A stretch of DNA of 64,000 nt from Cardinalis cardinalis (taxonomy: Eukaryota > Chordata > Aves > Passeriformes > Cardinalidae): positions 1,832,215 through 1,896,214 of the forward strand of contig JACDOX010000084.1 of NCBI GenBank assembly GCA_014549065.1. The letters are read 5' to 3'. A program made the position numbers and the translations under genes. Every line of letters starts with the position of its first letter. Position 1 is the first letter of the stretch. A model generated the notes under the pieces. The model saw only the letters and a program-made list of their open reading frames with translations. It had not been told where the DNA came from and made no database searches. Shown piece by piece: positions 1-11,900 of the stretch.

Positions 1-2825
1 TAGAAAAAACCAAAATCTAGTGTTTCTAAGATAAAAAGAATAATAGAGAAGNAGAAATAAAGACAAAAAGAAAAAATGTGGTTTTTATACTTTACGGAAC
101 AGCTCACTGATGTTCTCATTCCCTCAAAGTAAAAGCCCCACTTGCAGTTCCTTCTGCCGATCACTATATGCTACAACTGCACCTACATCTGTTCCAGACT
201 CAAAATCAGGATGGTTTGGATGTTTTTCAAGTCACTCTATCAGCTGTTTTTTCTGTTTTTTTCATTTCCTGTCTGCCTTCTTCTCTCCTGCAACACACTG
301 TCATGTACGTCCACATTTTTCTATTTCTCAAATGAAATATTTGGATTTCAGAGCAATCTCCTGCCCAGGGAAGTTTACCAACAAGTTCCCCAAATAACTT
401 CTAATTTGCTATATACCTATGATTTAAACAACATATTTAAGAAAATTTCTTCTAATTCATCTGAAACAACAAAGAATTTAATCAAGCAGTGACTATGTCA
501 GACTGAGACAAATTTTGTACTTGGTTATTTTGCAGAGGCTCCTCTTCACAAACAATTTGAGAAACTAGCTTTCCTTTGGAAAAAGCCAATGATTCCCTCT
601 AAGCAGCATGTAACCAGACTGCTGCTACAAAATATTTAGTAAGCATTCNTAAGCTCTCTGCTCCAGAGGTATTAAATATGCTGCTCAGAAGCTGGGAATG
701 ATCATCTATGCAGGTCCAGATCTCTTCAGGACACTGAAGACCACACCACAGGTGCGTTCATAGATAGCTTCCAAAGGCTATCATACTTGTCAAAAAATGT
801 CATACTTNAAAAAGGCATCTCTGGAGAGTATAACCTTTTCATAGAGGCTAGGCAATAGATGAACACATAAACTTTTGCAAAAGTTACCCTTACCTCTTCA
901 CACTGCAGTGCATGAGCCAGTTTGCAAACACATTGTCTTGTCACATTCAGACAAAGAGCTAAGTCTTGATCCATGTTACAGAACTCCACTCCTANAATTA
1001 AATACTACATTCTGATATTATATGTTTCTCTTATATTCTCAGGTTATATAAACTGCCAGNCTTTAAAAACTTTTTAATTTTTTAGTTCTTGTCCTAGAGA
1101 CAAATGTCACTGCACATTACTTCACAATTTGGCATGAATTTGACTCTACGCTTTCACCTGAGTTTCAGTCAGAAGTATCACATCCTTAAGGATATAAAGA
1201 TAATGTTGNTATCAATGTTCAAGCAGTCATGGTACAAAATCCAGAAGAAAGACTAAATGCTTTTANTAACTGCCCTCAAATTTCTTCTACTGAGCAANGA
1301 GTGGAGAAAGGCAATACAAGTNCTGATACAGTACTTGGTTCCTACCATTAGGCATATTCTCATATTCCAAATCAGATGGATTGGCTCTGCCATCTCATTT
1401 TCCTAATTACTAAAGAAAGATGCTCCTAATTCCACATCATCTATATTTTCTTTGCCTGACATTCACTATTAATCAGAATTTTCAGGCATTAGCTTCCTAT
1501 TCTTGCTTTCTTTCCAGAAAAATACAGTAAGCATCTGAGAGAGAGAAAACATATACACTAGAGAGTGAAAAATGACTGGAAAACCAGAGAGAAGAATTTT
1601 AGCTTACAAGTAAAGAAGACAAATGAAANCCTACAAGTATTAACTTGTTTCATTCTCTGCTGCTTCTACCAAGCTTCTGGCACCTCTGTGCATGTTCCAG
1701 TAAAATCTACAACAAATCTGGCAGCATTTTATTATCTTGGTGCAGGAGTTTTCCTTCCAGGAAACTGAAGATTGAAACATTTCACAGTTACCTTGTCTGC
1801 ATTTAGTGAAAATTAAATGCTTCATTCTAATAAACACAGAATTTTGAATTAATTACTCATTCCTTTTAGGTTTTAATATTATGAAATATTTCATGCAGAG
1901 TTTTGTCAAAAAAAGCACCAAAGGATAAAACAAGATAATAAAAAACAGGGCACATTTTCATCAGAATTTTCAAATCACCNTATTTACCACAGAAAATAGA
2001 TATTTGGAACTAGCAAATTATCCTGCAAAGACCAACTGTATTTACAGAACTGAAAATTCAATCTTAGTCTTAAGTGTTCACAGCTAAGACAGTTTTGCAG
2101 TACAAAATATTACAAATACATGTGAAGGACCATATGATGACTGTANGCCAGTTCTGAATGTCTTTCCGAAGAACTGAAGCAGCAGAAATGTAAGTTACTA
2201 ACTCAGGTCAAGAGTCAGAAAATTCTATCTTTGTCTTACTGCAAAAGATTGGATTAAGGTATCACCCCCTCTACTTAGCGTTAACAATGAGGGATGACAG
2301 TCCAAATATTTCCCTGTATTTACAGATGAGTCACACATCAAGAGAAGAAATACATAAAAACTGGTGAAGACTCCCAGCAATAGTTTTGAACTGTGCTTGG
2401 ATCCACAGGCCAGTTTGAAGNGGGCCACAAAAGCAAGTCATGGAAAGGTTGTTTCAAGTACTACCAACAAAGGAATCTGAAGCTCTACTTGAATATCCAG
2501 AGTGGTCCAAAATAAAAAAAATATTTGAAAGCCAATGATTACAGCTATAGTAATCAGATACACATTTCTTCAGGGACTACATAACCCTCATGTTTTTATA
2601 GCTCAGAGATCTGGCATCCTGTACCAGGTTGCACAGGTCTGCTCTCATGTCATACCAAAGCTGCAGCTACATGCTTAGCTCAAAACAGCTTTGTGGCTGT
2701 GTTGTGTTGTTCCCCAAGAGTTTTTCCAGGGGTTACTGATACACTTTCATTAGAATACGTAAATATGCTTTTTTTTTATTTCCCCACCCAGAAGAAAAAG
2801 CTGGCTTTGAAGAAGAGAGTTGTAC
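1..2825. other. AT-rich unique sequence, no gene recognised
   Basis: The open frames here are all under about 120 codons, overlap on both strands, and show no recognisable domain, signal peptide or conserved motif. I see no repeat family, CpG cluster or splice-site pairing that stands out. Non-coding intergenic or intronic DNA is the simplest reading. Confidence 0.6.
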
Positions 2826-2827
2826 AG

Positions 2828-2985
2828 GTAATACCTTACCATGGGAACAAGTTGTCCAGAGGGGTTGTGCAGTCACTGGACAGAGCCTGGAACAACCTGG
2901 TCTCATTTCAGGGATGATCCTGCCTTGACCTGGAAGCTGGACTAGGGATGTACTGAAGCCCCTTCCCATGGAAGTGTCCCATGAT
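2828..2985 (+). mobile_element. Degraded CR1-like LINE 3' tail (tentative)
   Basis: The text from about 2838 (CATGGGAACAAGTTGTCCAG) follows the order of an avian CR1 3' end: a 'tggaacaggttgcccagag'-type block, a 'gtggagtc'-type block, then a 'ggttggactagatga'-type block here read as GGAAGCTGGACTAGGGATG, then a 'ccccttccca' block. In intact CR1 these encode the last residues of ORF2 and the short 3' UTR. Similarity is weak, there are indels, and no terminal octamer repeats are visible, so this is an old insertion or a chance resemblance. Confidence 0.4.
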
Positions 2986-2989
2986 GCTA

Positions 2990-5380
2990 NAAAAAGGCAT
3001 CAAAGACATGAAGTCAGCTTTTATTTCATTTCTTTCACTCCATTCAGGTACCTCTAGCTTTGCTTTTCTATTTACATTTTTTTCCACATATAAATTGTTC
3101 TGAGGCTTTACAGAACATTCACATCATATTTGCATGTGTTTCTACATAAATATAAGGGTTTCCAAAAAGTTGTTTGGGTTTGGTTTTTTTTTTTCCATTG
3201 TTATTAAAGCATGGGACAGAAAGTCTCATGGAAATTCTTGTTTCCAGGAGGTCTTTGGAAAAGTCAGGTTATCAAAAATCTTGAAGAAGAAATCTCTGCA
3301 GCAGGTAAAATATTCCCGCTGAGAAATCTAGAGGCAGGTTGTGTCTCATCCCTATGATTACTTCTATACTGCTTTTCAGAAGAACAGGCTAAAACTTCCA
3401 CCAAAAAATTGCTGGGAAATTTGTTTGCAAATTGATTTCAAAAGTTCAATGGAAACAAAAATAGAATAGCAGGCTTCTATGTATTTATTCTCCCTGCTCC
3501 TTCCTCCTGCTCCTTCCTACCCTTACAATTTTCAGACCAAAAATTCTTAGTTATTAAAGAATTTGATACTGCTAAAGAAGGAGCACTTAAAACTGAAATA
3601 TAGCATCAGAACCAGGCAACTACATAAACACTTACCAGAAATCCTTGTACTTTAACTACCTCACCCTGCATTTANGGGACAAAAGATTCAAGAAGATATT
3701 CTGTTTGTTTGCCATCTATCAGAGAATGAATACAGCCTTCTCATAATGTTGGTGATTTGCTAAATGTCCCTGTGAAGCACAAAAGCCTGCTGCCCAGTTT
3801 GCAGGCCTAGTGGAATAAGGCACACGCTGCCATTTTGCAGCACTCTGACTTCAAAGCCTTCTCAGAAGACTAAATTTCTTTGTGCTTTTTATCTACATAA
3901 GCTTTATTTGCTTTGCTCTTTCAGAGGCCACCTAAAGGTACCATTTCATCTTGAGGCANCTTGTGGGTCTGTATTTCTTCATCTGATAATATAACCATAT
4001 ATTTTCTCTCTGTGCTTAGTGGTCAAGCAGCTTGCTGAACTGGTTTTGATGTGTAATATTCAGTATTAATTTTTTATTTATTGTATTTCTATCCAAATTT
4101 CTCTCTGATGCATTGTAAGCAGGTCTGGTTACTTTACATATCTGAACTTTGGCTGCACAGCCCTACTGCTCTCTCGCTTGCTCATACCCTGCATCTAAAG
4201 CCACTGCAGAAGCATAGTCTGTATTGCTATTGCAGCATGCTCACCTTGCTTCTTTTGGACTGCTATGCAGTAAAACTTCAGTCTGCTGGTTGTTAAAACA
4301 GGCTGTGCTTCACAGCATGGACTGTGTCTCAATTACTCCCTGCAGTACCCCATTTCTTGTTTTACCAGGTACTGGCATCTATTTTTTGTATTTCTGCGTT
4401 ATTTTTCTTTTGGTTTTTTTTTTTTTTTTTTTTTTTTATGTTAGCAGTGATGGTATTGTTGGACTGGCAGTCCTGAGAGAGCTAAAGCAATAATCAAGTA
4501 CCATTTTCCTTCTACTACTCCTTTCCAGCACACTGTGGTTCCCCAAGCAGCTTTGCTGGGGAGAAGAGGAAGTGACTGCAGCTCCAGTTGCATCTCTCAC
4601 CCCTCCCAAAACTGAGACGGACCAAGAGGACTCAAGGGACACAATACTTCTCCTGTTGAGGAAGAGCTTATCACAACTGAATTAAGCAAGAAACACCCTG
4701 ACTACAAACAGCCAAAGCACCCAGGTGTGGCAGCAGCATTCAGTGATAGTTTACTAGGCCAGATTTGGAAAATTCAGCCATCTGTGATTGGAGAAGCAGG
4801 AGTCGGAGATCAGCCCCCACGCTCCCTCACTGGCTCCAAGAGCTGTACACCACTCCCTTCTTTGTATTGTCACTTTGCTCGCAGAAAAATGAAAACCAAA
4901 GCTCTTCCCTCCCTCTCTCCCCTGCCTCATTAAAAATTGTTCTCCACTCAGGAAGCAACTTCAGCAGACTGGAGGGATTCGGGCAATGGCAAAAAACTTG
5001 CTAACATGTGGCTCCAACCCGATGGAAACACTGGGCCACTGCAGGTCTTGTGACACTGGAAGTTGCTGACTGGCATTTTTACATTACAAGGTGCTATGAT
5101 TTGAAGCTTTTTGCTTCAAATTGCTGATTTGCTTCAAAAAGTTGATTGTAATACTTTTGCCACCCAACCCCCAGGTTCTTTTGAGCACAGGATTAACCCC
5201 CCAAAACCCCTCTTCCACACATAATTTCTGTTCCCTTCAGAGACTGAATGCCATTGTGGATGCATAACTGGGCGACGAAGAAGGTTTTGGCTTACGTCTA
5301 AGCCTGCTCTCCAGATTCAATCAGAGGATGCTGGTGGCAATTGAGCTGCATCTCTGGGAACCTGCCCACTTTGGTGGCAA
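2990..5380. other. Unique sequence, no gene recognised
   Basis: Apart from the T24 run at 4414-4437 I find nothing that can be named. Open frames are short and unrelated to known families. From about 5270 the CpG content begins to rise into the island that follows. A minus-strand GTAAGC splice-donor-like site lies near 5293, just outside that island. Confidence 0.5.
4414..4437. repeat. Poly(T) run, 24 bases
   Basis: An uninterrupted T24 tract follows a T-rich lead-in. It could be the poly(A) tail of a minus-strand retrocopy lying to its right, but the next few hundred bases show no recognisable gene remnant, so a simple homopolymer expansion is more likely. Homopolymer length is also error-prone in sequencing. 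Confidence 0.85.
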
Positions 5381-5591
5381 CCTGAGACACGGCAAGGCCG
5401 CGGACGTGGCTCTGCCAATCGATGCTGGCCCTGCAAGCAGCCCGAGGCCGGCAGCCCCGGGCGGGCAGGCGGCGGCGGGAGAGGAGCCTCGCACAAACAA
5501 AAGGTGCACGCTGACGTTAATCTCCGCTAACGAAGCCCGCACAGCGCCCGTGTGCTCTGAGTCACCCGGTGCAGCGGCGAGCCGAGAGAAA

Positions 5592-5643
5592 GCTCATGAA
5601 TCAAAGGGCCCTGCAGAAGGCTCATGAATCAAACCACCCTGCC
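5592..5643. repeat. Two-copy 28-bp tandem repeat in the CpG island
   Basis: GCTCATGAATCAAA occurs at 5592 and again at 5620. In both copies it is followed, after a few differing bases, by CCCTGC. The repeated core contains TGAATCA, one base from the AP-1 consensus TGAGTCA that stands 34 bases upstream, so the duplication may have doubled a transcription-factor site. That function is inferred from motif likeness only. Confidence 0.8.
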
Positions 5644-5668
5644 GTAACGAGGGGAAGCGCTGCGGACA

Positions 5669-5695
5669 GGGGGAGGGGAGGGGAGCAGCTCAGGG
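5669..5695 (+). other. G-quadruplex-type sequence
   Basis: G5-A-G4-A-G4 at 5669-5683 is followed by a G3 at 5693-5695, giving four G tracts with loops of 1, 1 and 9 bases. Such runs are common in CpG-island promoters. Folding has not been tested. Confidence 0.5.
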
Positions 5696-5944
5696 CTTGC
5701 GTCAGACCCACAGCCGCTGCCTCCGCGCTGCTCCTGCCTCTGCCAGCCGGGGCCTGCGGCGTCCTCACCCGGCCCCGGAGCCCCGGCCTTGCCCGATCGC
5801 ACCGTGCCGGGGCAGCTCACGGGGGGCGGGAGGGCCTCAGCAGGGCACAGCCCCGCCGGGTACACGGCTCCCGGCCGGAGAGCACTGCTCTTACACCGGG
5901 CAGCCTCCGGAGAGTGGGGAATGGCCAAAGCAAGCGCAACCATG

Positions 5945-8900
5945 ACAGCANGACGTGGGCACAGAGACTCCCTCCCTCTCCAGTCAGTTGAAGACTCAGG
6001 ACAGGTGGACAACTGCTGGGGAATTGGCTCCAGTTCTTTGGTATAATCAAATGTAGGTTTACATAAAAAGCATGTCGAAGAGAACCATAAACCATTCTTC
6101 TCCACAATATATACCAGGCAGCTAACCATATGTATCTGACCATAACAAAACAAGAGAGTTTGTTCACAACTCTAACCTGCTTTTCTGCTGGCTGAGTTCT
6201 CAGCTCACATGCCTCAGTGGCTGGGCGGTGATGGGTTTGATGTGGCAATCCCAGGTGCTGGAGCAATCACACACATCTTCACACACACAATTCCCAATGT
6301 ATTGCAAGGTAGGCCAGGAATGAAAGCCAAGACCTGCAAGAAATGTTGCAGTTTTTCCAGTGTGGTAGGAGCAAAGGCCTCCACCGCAGAGTTCAAATAC
6401 TCAGGTGGCTCCTTGAGGGATAAAGACAGATTAAGATGGAAGATGCATTCAGAGCCCACATGCCTTGCAGAAGTGGTAGATAGTGCAGAACAAACCTGCT
6501 CTCAATAAAGGTTGCTGTCAAGCTTTTGGTTTTCTTTATTTATTTCTTGGAGAGAAAAAAAAANAATAGAAAAGCTGGCCATTTTGGTGACTTATGCAGA
6601 AGGGCTGACTATATAAATGCCATAGTGAAACACACAGTATGGCCATCAAAAGTCATGGGCCTTGGGAGCAGAAGTAACTACTAGCCTCTCCTAGCAGAGT
6701 CATCCAGCAGGAACAGGAGCTTTCCTGTGTTAATGCAGTGTTAACGCAGTACTTTGCTTAGTGCTTGCCTGGGGTTTGTGATGATAAGCAAGCATAAAAA
6801 CCTTGTTTTAGGGATGTTCACTTGATAGATACTAGCTTACTATCACTTTCAAGAGAGACAAGCAAGAAGGAAACAAACTGGCTTTTGCGTGTTGTTAGGA
6901 CAGTGCAGAAGACAACAGTGAGCATCTGAGATCCAAGGGCTCTAGTGATTTTAAAAAGGTCTCTCTTGGGTGGCAGATAAGTTAGAGTTGCTCAAGGAAA
7001 AGAAACAAAGATGACAGGCCCTAAAAGCCTGCTAAAAGCAGAGCCTCAGAAACAGCTATGCACATGTACCTTTTTTCTTAAAAGGTCTGGTCCCAGCACA
7101 TAATTTCAAGTATTAAAATAAATTCTATAATGTAGCCATCACTTGAAGCTCAATTTATTTTGCAGACAGNCATCACTTCACTCTGCCTGGTCCTGAGTTT
7201 GCTAGAAGATGCTTGGTTCTGTTATTCTAATGTCAAAAAANCATACACCATGCCTCTCAGGGGCATAGGTGGGGGCATTAACTGGGGCTCAGTGGCTCNC
7301 TAACCACCACTATGCAGCTCTCAAGGTGAACAAGCTCATTTCTGTCCCAGAGATTCTGCAGAACAGATGAGTCCACTCCACTGTGGGGCTCATTATGGCT
7401 AAGAGGAAGAATTGCAGGTATCTGAAATTATCTGGACTTCATGAACCAATAGAGTTGATCTGGAGGGTTCAGGCATGCCTCTATGTCAAGATAAATGAAC
7501 ATTAAGGAAATTTAGGCTGGAGGGAAGGCAAAGACAGCCTCAAGCCTGANAAAGATGAGATACAAAACACAAAACTGACCACAATGGAAATTGATCTGTG
7601 CAAGATCAAAACTGTTTCACGCAAGTTTAACTGTGCGTTTGCCCAAGTTTTGACACATTTGAGTCAGAGGCACAGAGTAATTGAGCTGCGCTGACTTAAT
7701 AAGGAAATTAAGCATTCAGAAAGCAAAGGTAGTGAGTACCATCTTCCTGGGCTTGAAATCATTATCGGCTTGAAGCTAATTCTGCTATTCCTCCTACNGC
7801 ATCACAGTTTTTATTCAGGAAATTCATGCTCTGTATCTAGTTCTGCACTGAACTTTGAAACTGAAACCTCTACTCTTAAGGGCTAGAGAGGACCTGCAGA
7901 TTTCAATCAGGCCAGTTTGTAGTCACCAGGTTTTGTCAGTTTTGGAGTAGAAAAAGCTGAGAGAGGAAACCAAANCAGAATTGTCCAAATATGATTTCCT
8001 GAGGTTTTTTTTACTTTTCTCAGTCCAAAAGTGTAACTGCAAAGCAGGGGCAATAGGATGATGGGCTGAATTGCTGCTGCTAGTTTCTTTTGAGCTTTTA
8101 GTTATAATGTGTTTGGTAATTTCACACAAACAGTTCATTAATAAACTGGCATCCCAGCACCACCGCAACAGCAAGGCACCCTGCAGACCACCAGCTATAG
8201 CACAATAACATTCCTCCCCAGCTTTTATTCTGGTACCACTGTTAGCAGGATTGAGGTGGGTTTTTTCCTCCTCCCTGTGCAAAGAACAATTAAAAGACGG
8301 GTATGGAAAGTGTCTCCCTGGCTGCAGCCTGGCTAGGAGGGGCCAGTTTTCTTTTGGCACCAATGGCAATGTGCAAGGAGAAGCACCCAACTGGCAGAGT
8401 TTCACTGGCTGAAAAGGAGAGGTTACACACAGTAGATTTAGCTCAGAACACAGGAGGCTTGCCAATACATTGACTTCATATCGCTGGCATTCAAGCAGTT
8501 AAACACAACTGCGAGCTCTGGAAGATTTCCCACTCCTTGCTGAAGCTTCTCCCCAGTACACTGGTAACTGGTAAACAGATGGTACAACAGATACAGTGTC
8601 AGCTCCCTCCTTGTTGGAAATGCAGCTATCCAACATTTAGTCAACCTGCCTACTGTGAGAAATGACTGAATTAGAAGTAAAAACATGCTTCCATTTCCCT
8701 TTCAGTTTTAACTACTGCACATACACAGTCTGTGCCTTTTCTATCTCTAACATAGTCCAAAATTCACTTTTCTCAAGGGAGTGTCTCTCGCTGTAACTCT
8801 CCCATCCTGGCTGTTGCAGCAAAAGGTAGTAAAAACTCCCCCCTTCTCTGTCTCCTGCAACCAGTCTGGGATAAACAGTCATTCACACTGGCAGCATTTT

Positions 8901-11900
8901 CCTCCTCCAAGCTGTATCCAAGGAAGAATACAGACACCACAAACAGTGTCATGAACTCCAACACTCACCAACCAGCAAGACTGCCAGAAGCATCTGGCAC
9001 TACTTTGAGGAAAAGTTTTCAGTTTGTTTCTAGTTGGGCTTCCTCTGGCAGCCTTGATGCCAACCCCGAGTCCCCTCCAGCCCTTCTCTGCAGCTTCACC
9101 AAACTGCTTCTTGATCAACATTTCTTGCACCCTCCACCAGTTCGTTTGCTCTCTCCTGTGACTCCCACATCACATTTCCCTAGCTATANACACTTTCATT
9201 GGCCTCCCACCCTTCTGTCCTCTCATAAAAAGGCTTGTCTTCCCTCCATGTAAGGCTTTATTTCATTATACCTTGTTGCCTGCTTCCCCCAAAGCTCTGT
9301 CACAAAGCCAAACAAAATCGCATCTTGTTCTTAATTCTGTACTTCTAGCAAAGCATATATTTTCTTTTATAAATGTCTTGTATCAAGACATAACTATGAT
9401 TTGGAACAACTTGCCAAGCAAATCTCCATTTTCTTTATGTACCAAGCTCTTTAAAAGTCACTTGACATGGATAAAAAGCACAAGGTTTTAAACAGGCTCC
9501 ATTACCTTTGCCAGAAATGGATACAGCAAGGTTTGGGGAATTTTATGTCTGTGTTTTTAGTTCCAGGCTAGTCAGTATATTATGGAAAACAGACCTGCCT
9601 CCAGTTACCTAGAGACTGCATAACCAGGAGGGNGTTCAAGTGACACTGTAAAACCACTCCACAGGAATACCATTCAGTTGCTCTGTTCAGCAAACCCTGT
9701 TGGTGAAATTTCCTCCCTTATAAATTGCACTTGCCTATTCATTCCTTCCCACATTGCATAAGAAAAAGAAAAGAAAAAGGNAAAAATCTTTATAAATTTA
9801 TGGAGATTTATACCCTTATTACATCTGAGATTTAAACACACAATTAAGTGAGAAAAGTCAAAATTCTATTTTTTTCTGCTTCCATTCCTTTATCTACTAT
9901 TTCCCCATCACAAAGGTATACTCTTTCCTGTGAGCCCTGACATCAAGCGCATATGGACAAAAAGCTTTGTTATTTTCAAAATGCTGCTGCAAGGCCAAGT
10001 TCAGCAGCTCAGCGTCACAGCCTTCTCCTGTGATACAGCAAAGTATTTGTTAATACTTTCACAAGTCATCTGTGCCCGCCCAAAGTGCGAAGTTTTTCTT
10101 CTCTGCTTCAGTGCCTAAAGCTTGGTTCCTTTTCCAGAGAGGCCAAATTCCTGCAAACATCCTCCCACTTCAGGGAGCTGCACCTCTGCAAAGTAAACAG
10201 TGTTCATGTGGGTGCCTAAATACGTGTCCAAGTGTGTCTTTAGGCACCTGAGTCTGGAAATGCCAGTCTGAGCGAACAGGCCCTGCTTGTGCCATGAATC
10301 ACTCTGCAGAGCAAGGTTAGGACAGAGGAATACCCGAGTCTTAATTTAATTCTCTCAACCATCCTGCTGCTTAAATGAGAAACCCAACTGGGAATCTTAG
10401 TTACAGTAATATACTCACCAAACATATTGTATTCATTTATTTGAATTACTTTAGGAATAGAATCACCAGCCGGGAGAACAAAAACAATCCTGCACAAAAG
10501 GGATAAAGGCTTCACAGCCTGGTGTAAAAGGAGTTCTCAGAATGCACCACATTTGGATCCAAGGACTCCTGTGGGAAGTTTCCTGAGCCCCAGAGGTGCC
10601 AGAGCTCCAGCAGCAGGCAGCTGGCAACACCGCATTGCAAACCTACTCCCTTTTTCAGATTTTTCTTAGCTAGCTTCTTTTCTACCTGCATTCAGATGAC
10701 AAAGTGTTTGAGCATTAATTATCATCAGTATGGATATGTGATTTTATGCCCTTAGTCTCCATTCTCCTGCTGCACACAGGTCACCTGATCATCCACTTCA
10801 GCAGAGGAGGAGTGTGCCAGAGCTGACAGTCCATTTCTTTCATAATCTCCTTTTTGGTATGANAGAGGGGACATATTTTAATCTTTTTCAGTCCCTGCCC
10901 TTCACCCAGTAGAATCAGACTGAGAGAAAATGGTATGTAAACTAGCAGAAACTCTTTGGAAAACAACCAATTATAGCAAAAGCAGGGCTGCTCTCAAGCT
11001 TAAGTCCCTCTGCACAGCCTGGTGGCAGCCAGAACCAGAATTAAACTTAAATAGCAGCCATCAGACAGATCTTCATGTAAGGATGTTATAAAACAAACAC
11101 ATTTGCAAGTGAAAATATAGAGATCTGAAGTTAAGCCCAGTTTTGTTTTTTCAGTTTGACCTAGCAGTTTCCCAAGACTGCCTTTTGGGATACCAACTTC
11201 CTTCTTCCCTTAGATCTGCAAAGGACAACCTCAGAAAAGAGAAGAGAAACATTTAGAAAAGCTTTGCATAAAACCATTCCCAGACAGAGCTCTCTGTAGA
11301 GCCCAGAAGGACAGGCGATATCATCGGTTTGCCAGGTCTGACGAAGCAGCACAACTGCTTAGACGTGACTGTGTTTGTTTGTCTCACTGGTAGCACAGCC
11401 CTGAATCCTGCTGTCACATGCCTCTGAGCACTTCAGGCCAGGGAATGTCTCTCAAGATTGTTGGTAAATTCTTATCTGTATTACAGTTGCAGAGGTGACG
11501 CTTGCAGACGTAACNCTGAGCAAATCTGAGCCAAGCAGTAACCCTGGTAATTTGGAGGGGGATGGGGAGAACAGCAGCAGCCAGCTGGGAGCCGATCAAG
11601 ATGCCTCATACACAACCATTTGCCTTCTACAGCTGCTAGGGCTCAAGCTAGGACCTGTACTCAGCAAGACAGGTTATGAACACACAGAAGAAAGGTGATT
11701 GCTGCCTGAAAATGCTCCTTGGTGCCACAAAGGCGCATTTAACTCCCTTTTCTTGATCTGCACTGCTCAGTGCTGCTGCAGCAAGGCCTGATTTGTACTT
11801 AGAACAAGCTGACATACTGAATGAAAAAGCCCACTTGAAAAAATACACCCTTTTGTGCTCATTCCGAAACCTGCCACGTGTTGTCGTGGTGGCATTTATT

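Larger units (their letters stand above)
5385..5940. promoter_or_regulatory. CpG island, candidate promoter
   Basis: By hand count about 50 CpG dinucleotides fall in roughly 550 bases, while the surrounding tens of kilobases are AT-rich and strongly CpG-poor. It contains GC boxes (GGGCGGGC near 5459; GGGGGCGGG at 5822-5830), an AP-1 consensus TGAGTCA at 5558-5564, a CRE-half-like TGACGTTA at 5512-5519 and TGCGTCAG near 5698. In vertebrates such islands mark promoters. No TATA box or coding first exon can be assigned. Direction is unknown: a minus-strand donor-like GTAAGC lies at about 5293, and an AAG|GTAGGC donor-like site lies on + near 6308. The long open frames inside the island on both strands are expected from its high GC content and should not be taken as genes. 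Confidence 0.75.

Noticed and set aside
3805..3835. Sequence TAAGGCACACGCTGCC recalling miR-124
   Set aside because: It differs from the mature miR-124 sequence at several positions and no hairpin partner is present nearby.
4414..4900. Poly(T) as the tail of a minus-strand processed pseudogene
   Set aside because: No recognisable coding remnant or target-site duplication lies to its right.
5569..6153. Several 80-174-codon frames on both strands
   Set aside because: They overlap each other in the CpG island, where stop codons are rare because of high GC content; none resembles a protein family.
7923..8465. 180-codon open frame on the minus strand
   Set aside because: It has no recognisable domain, signal or codon pattern and includes an ambiguous base. 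In 64 kb, a frame of this length occurs by chance.
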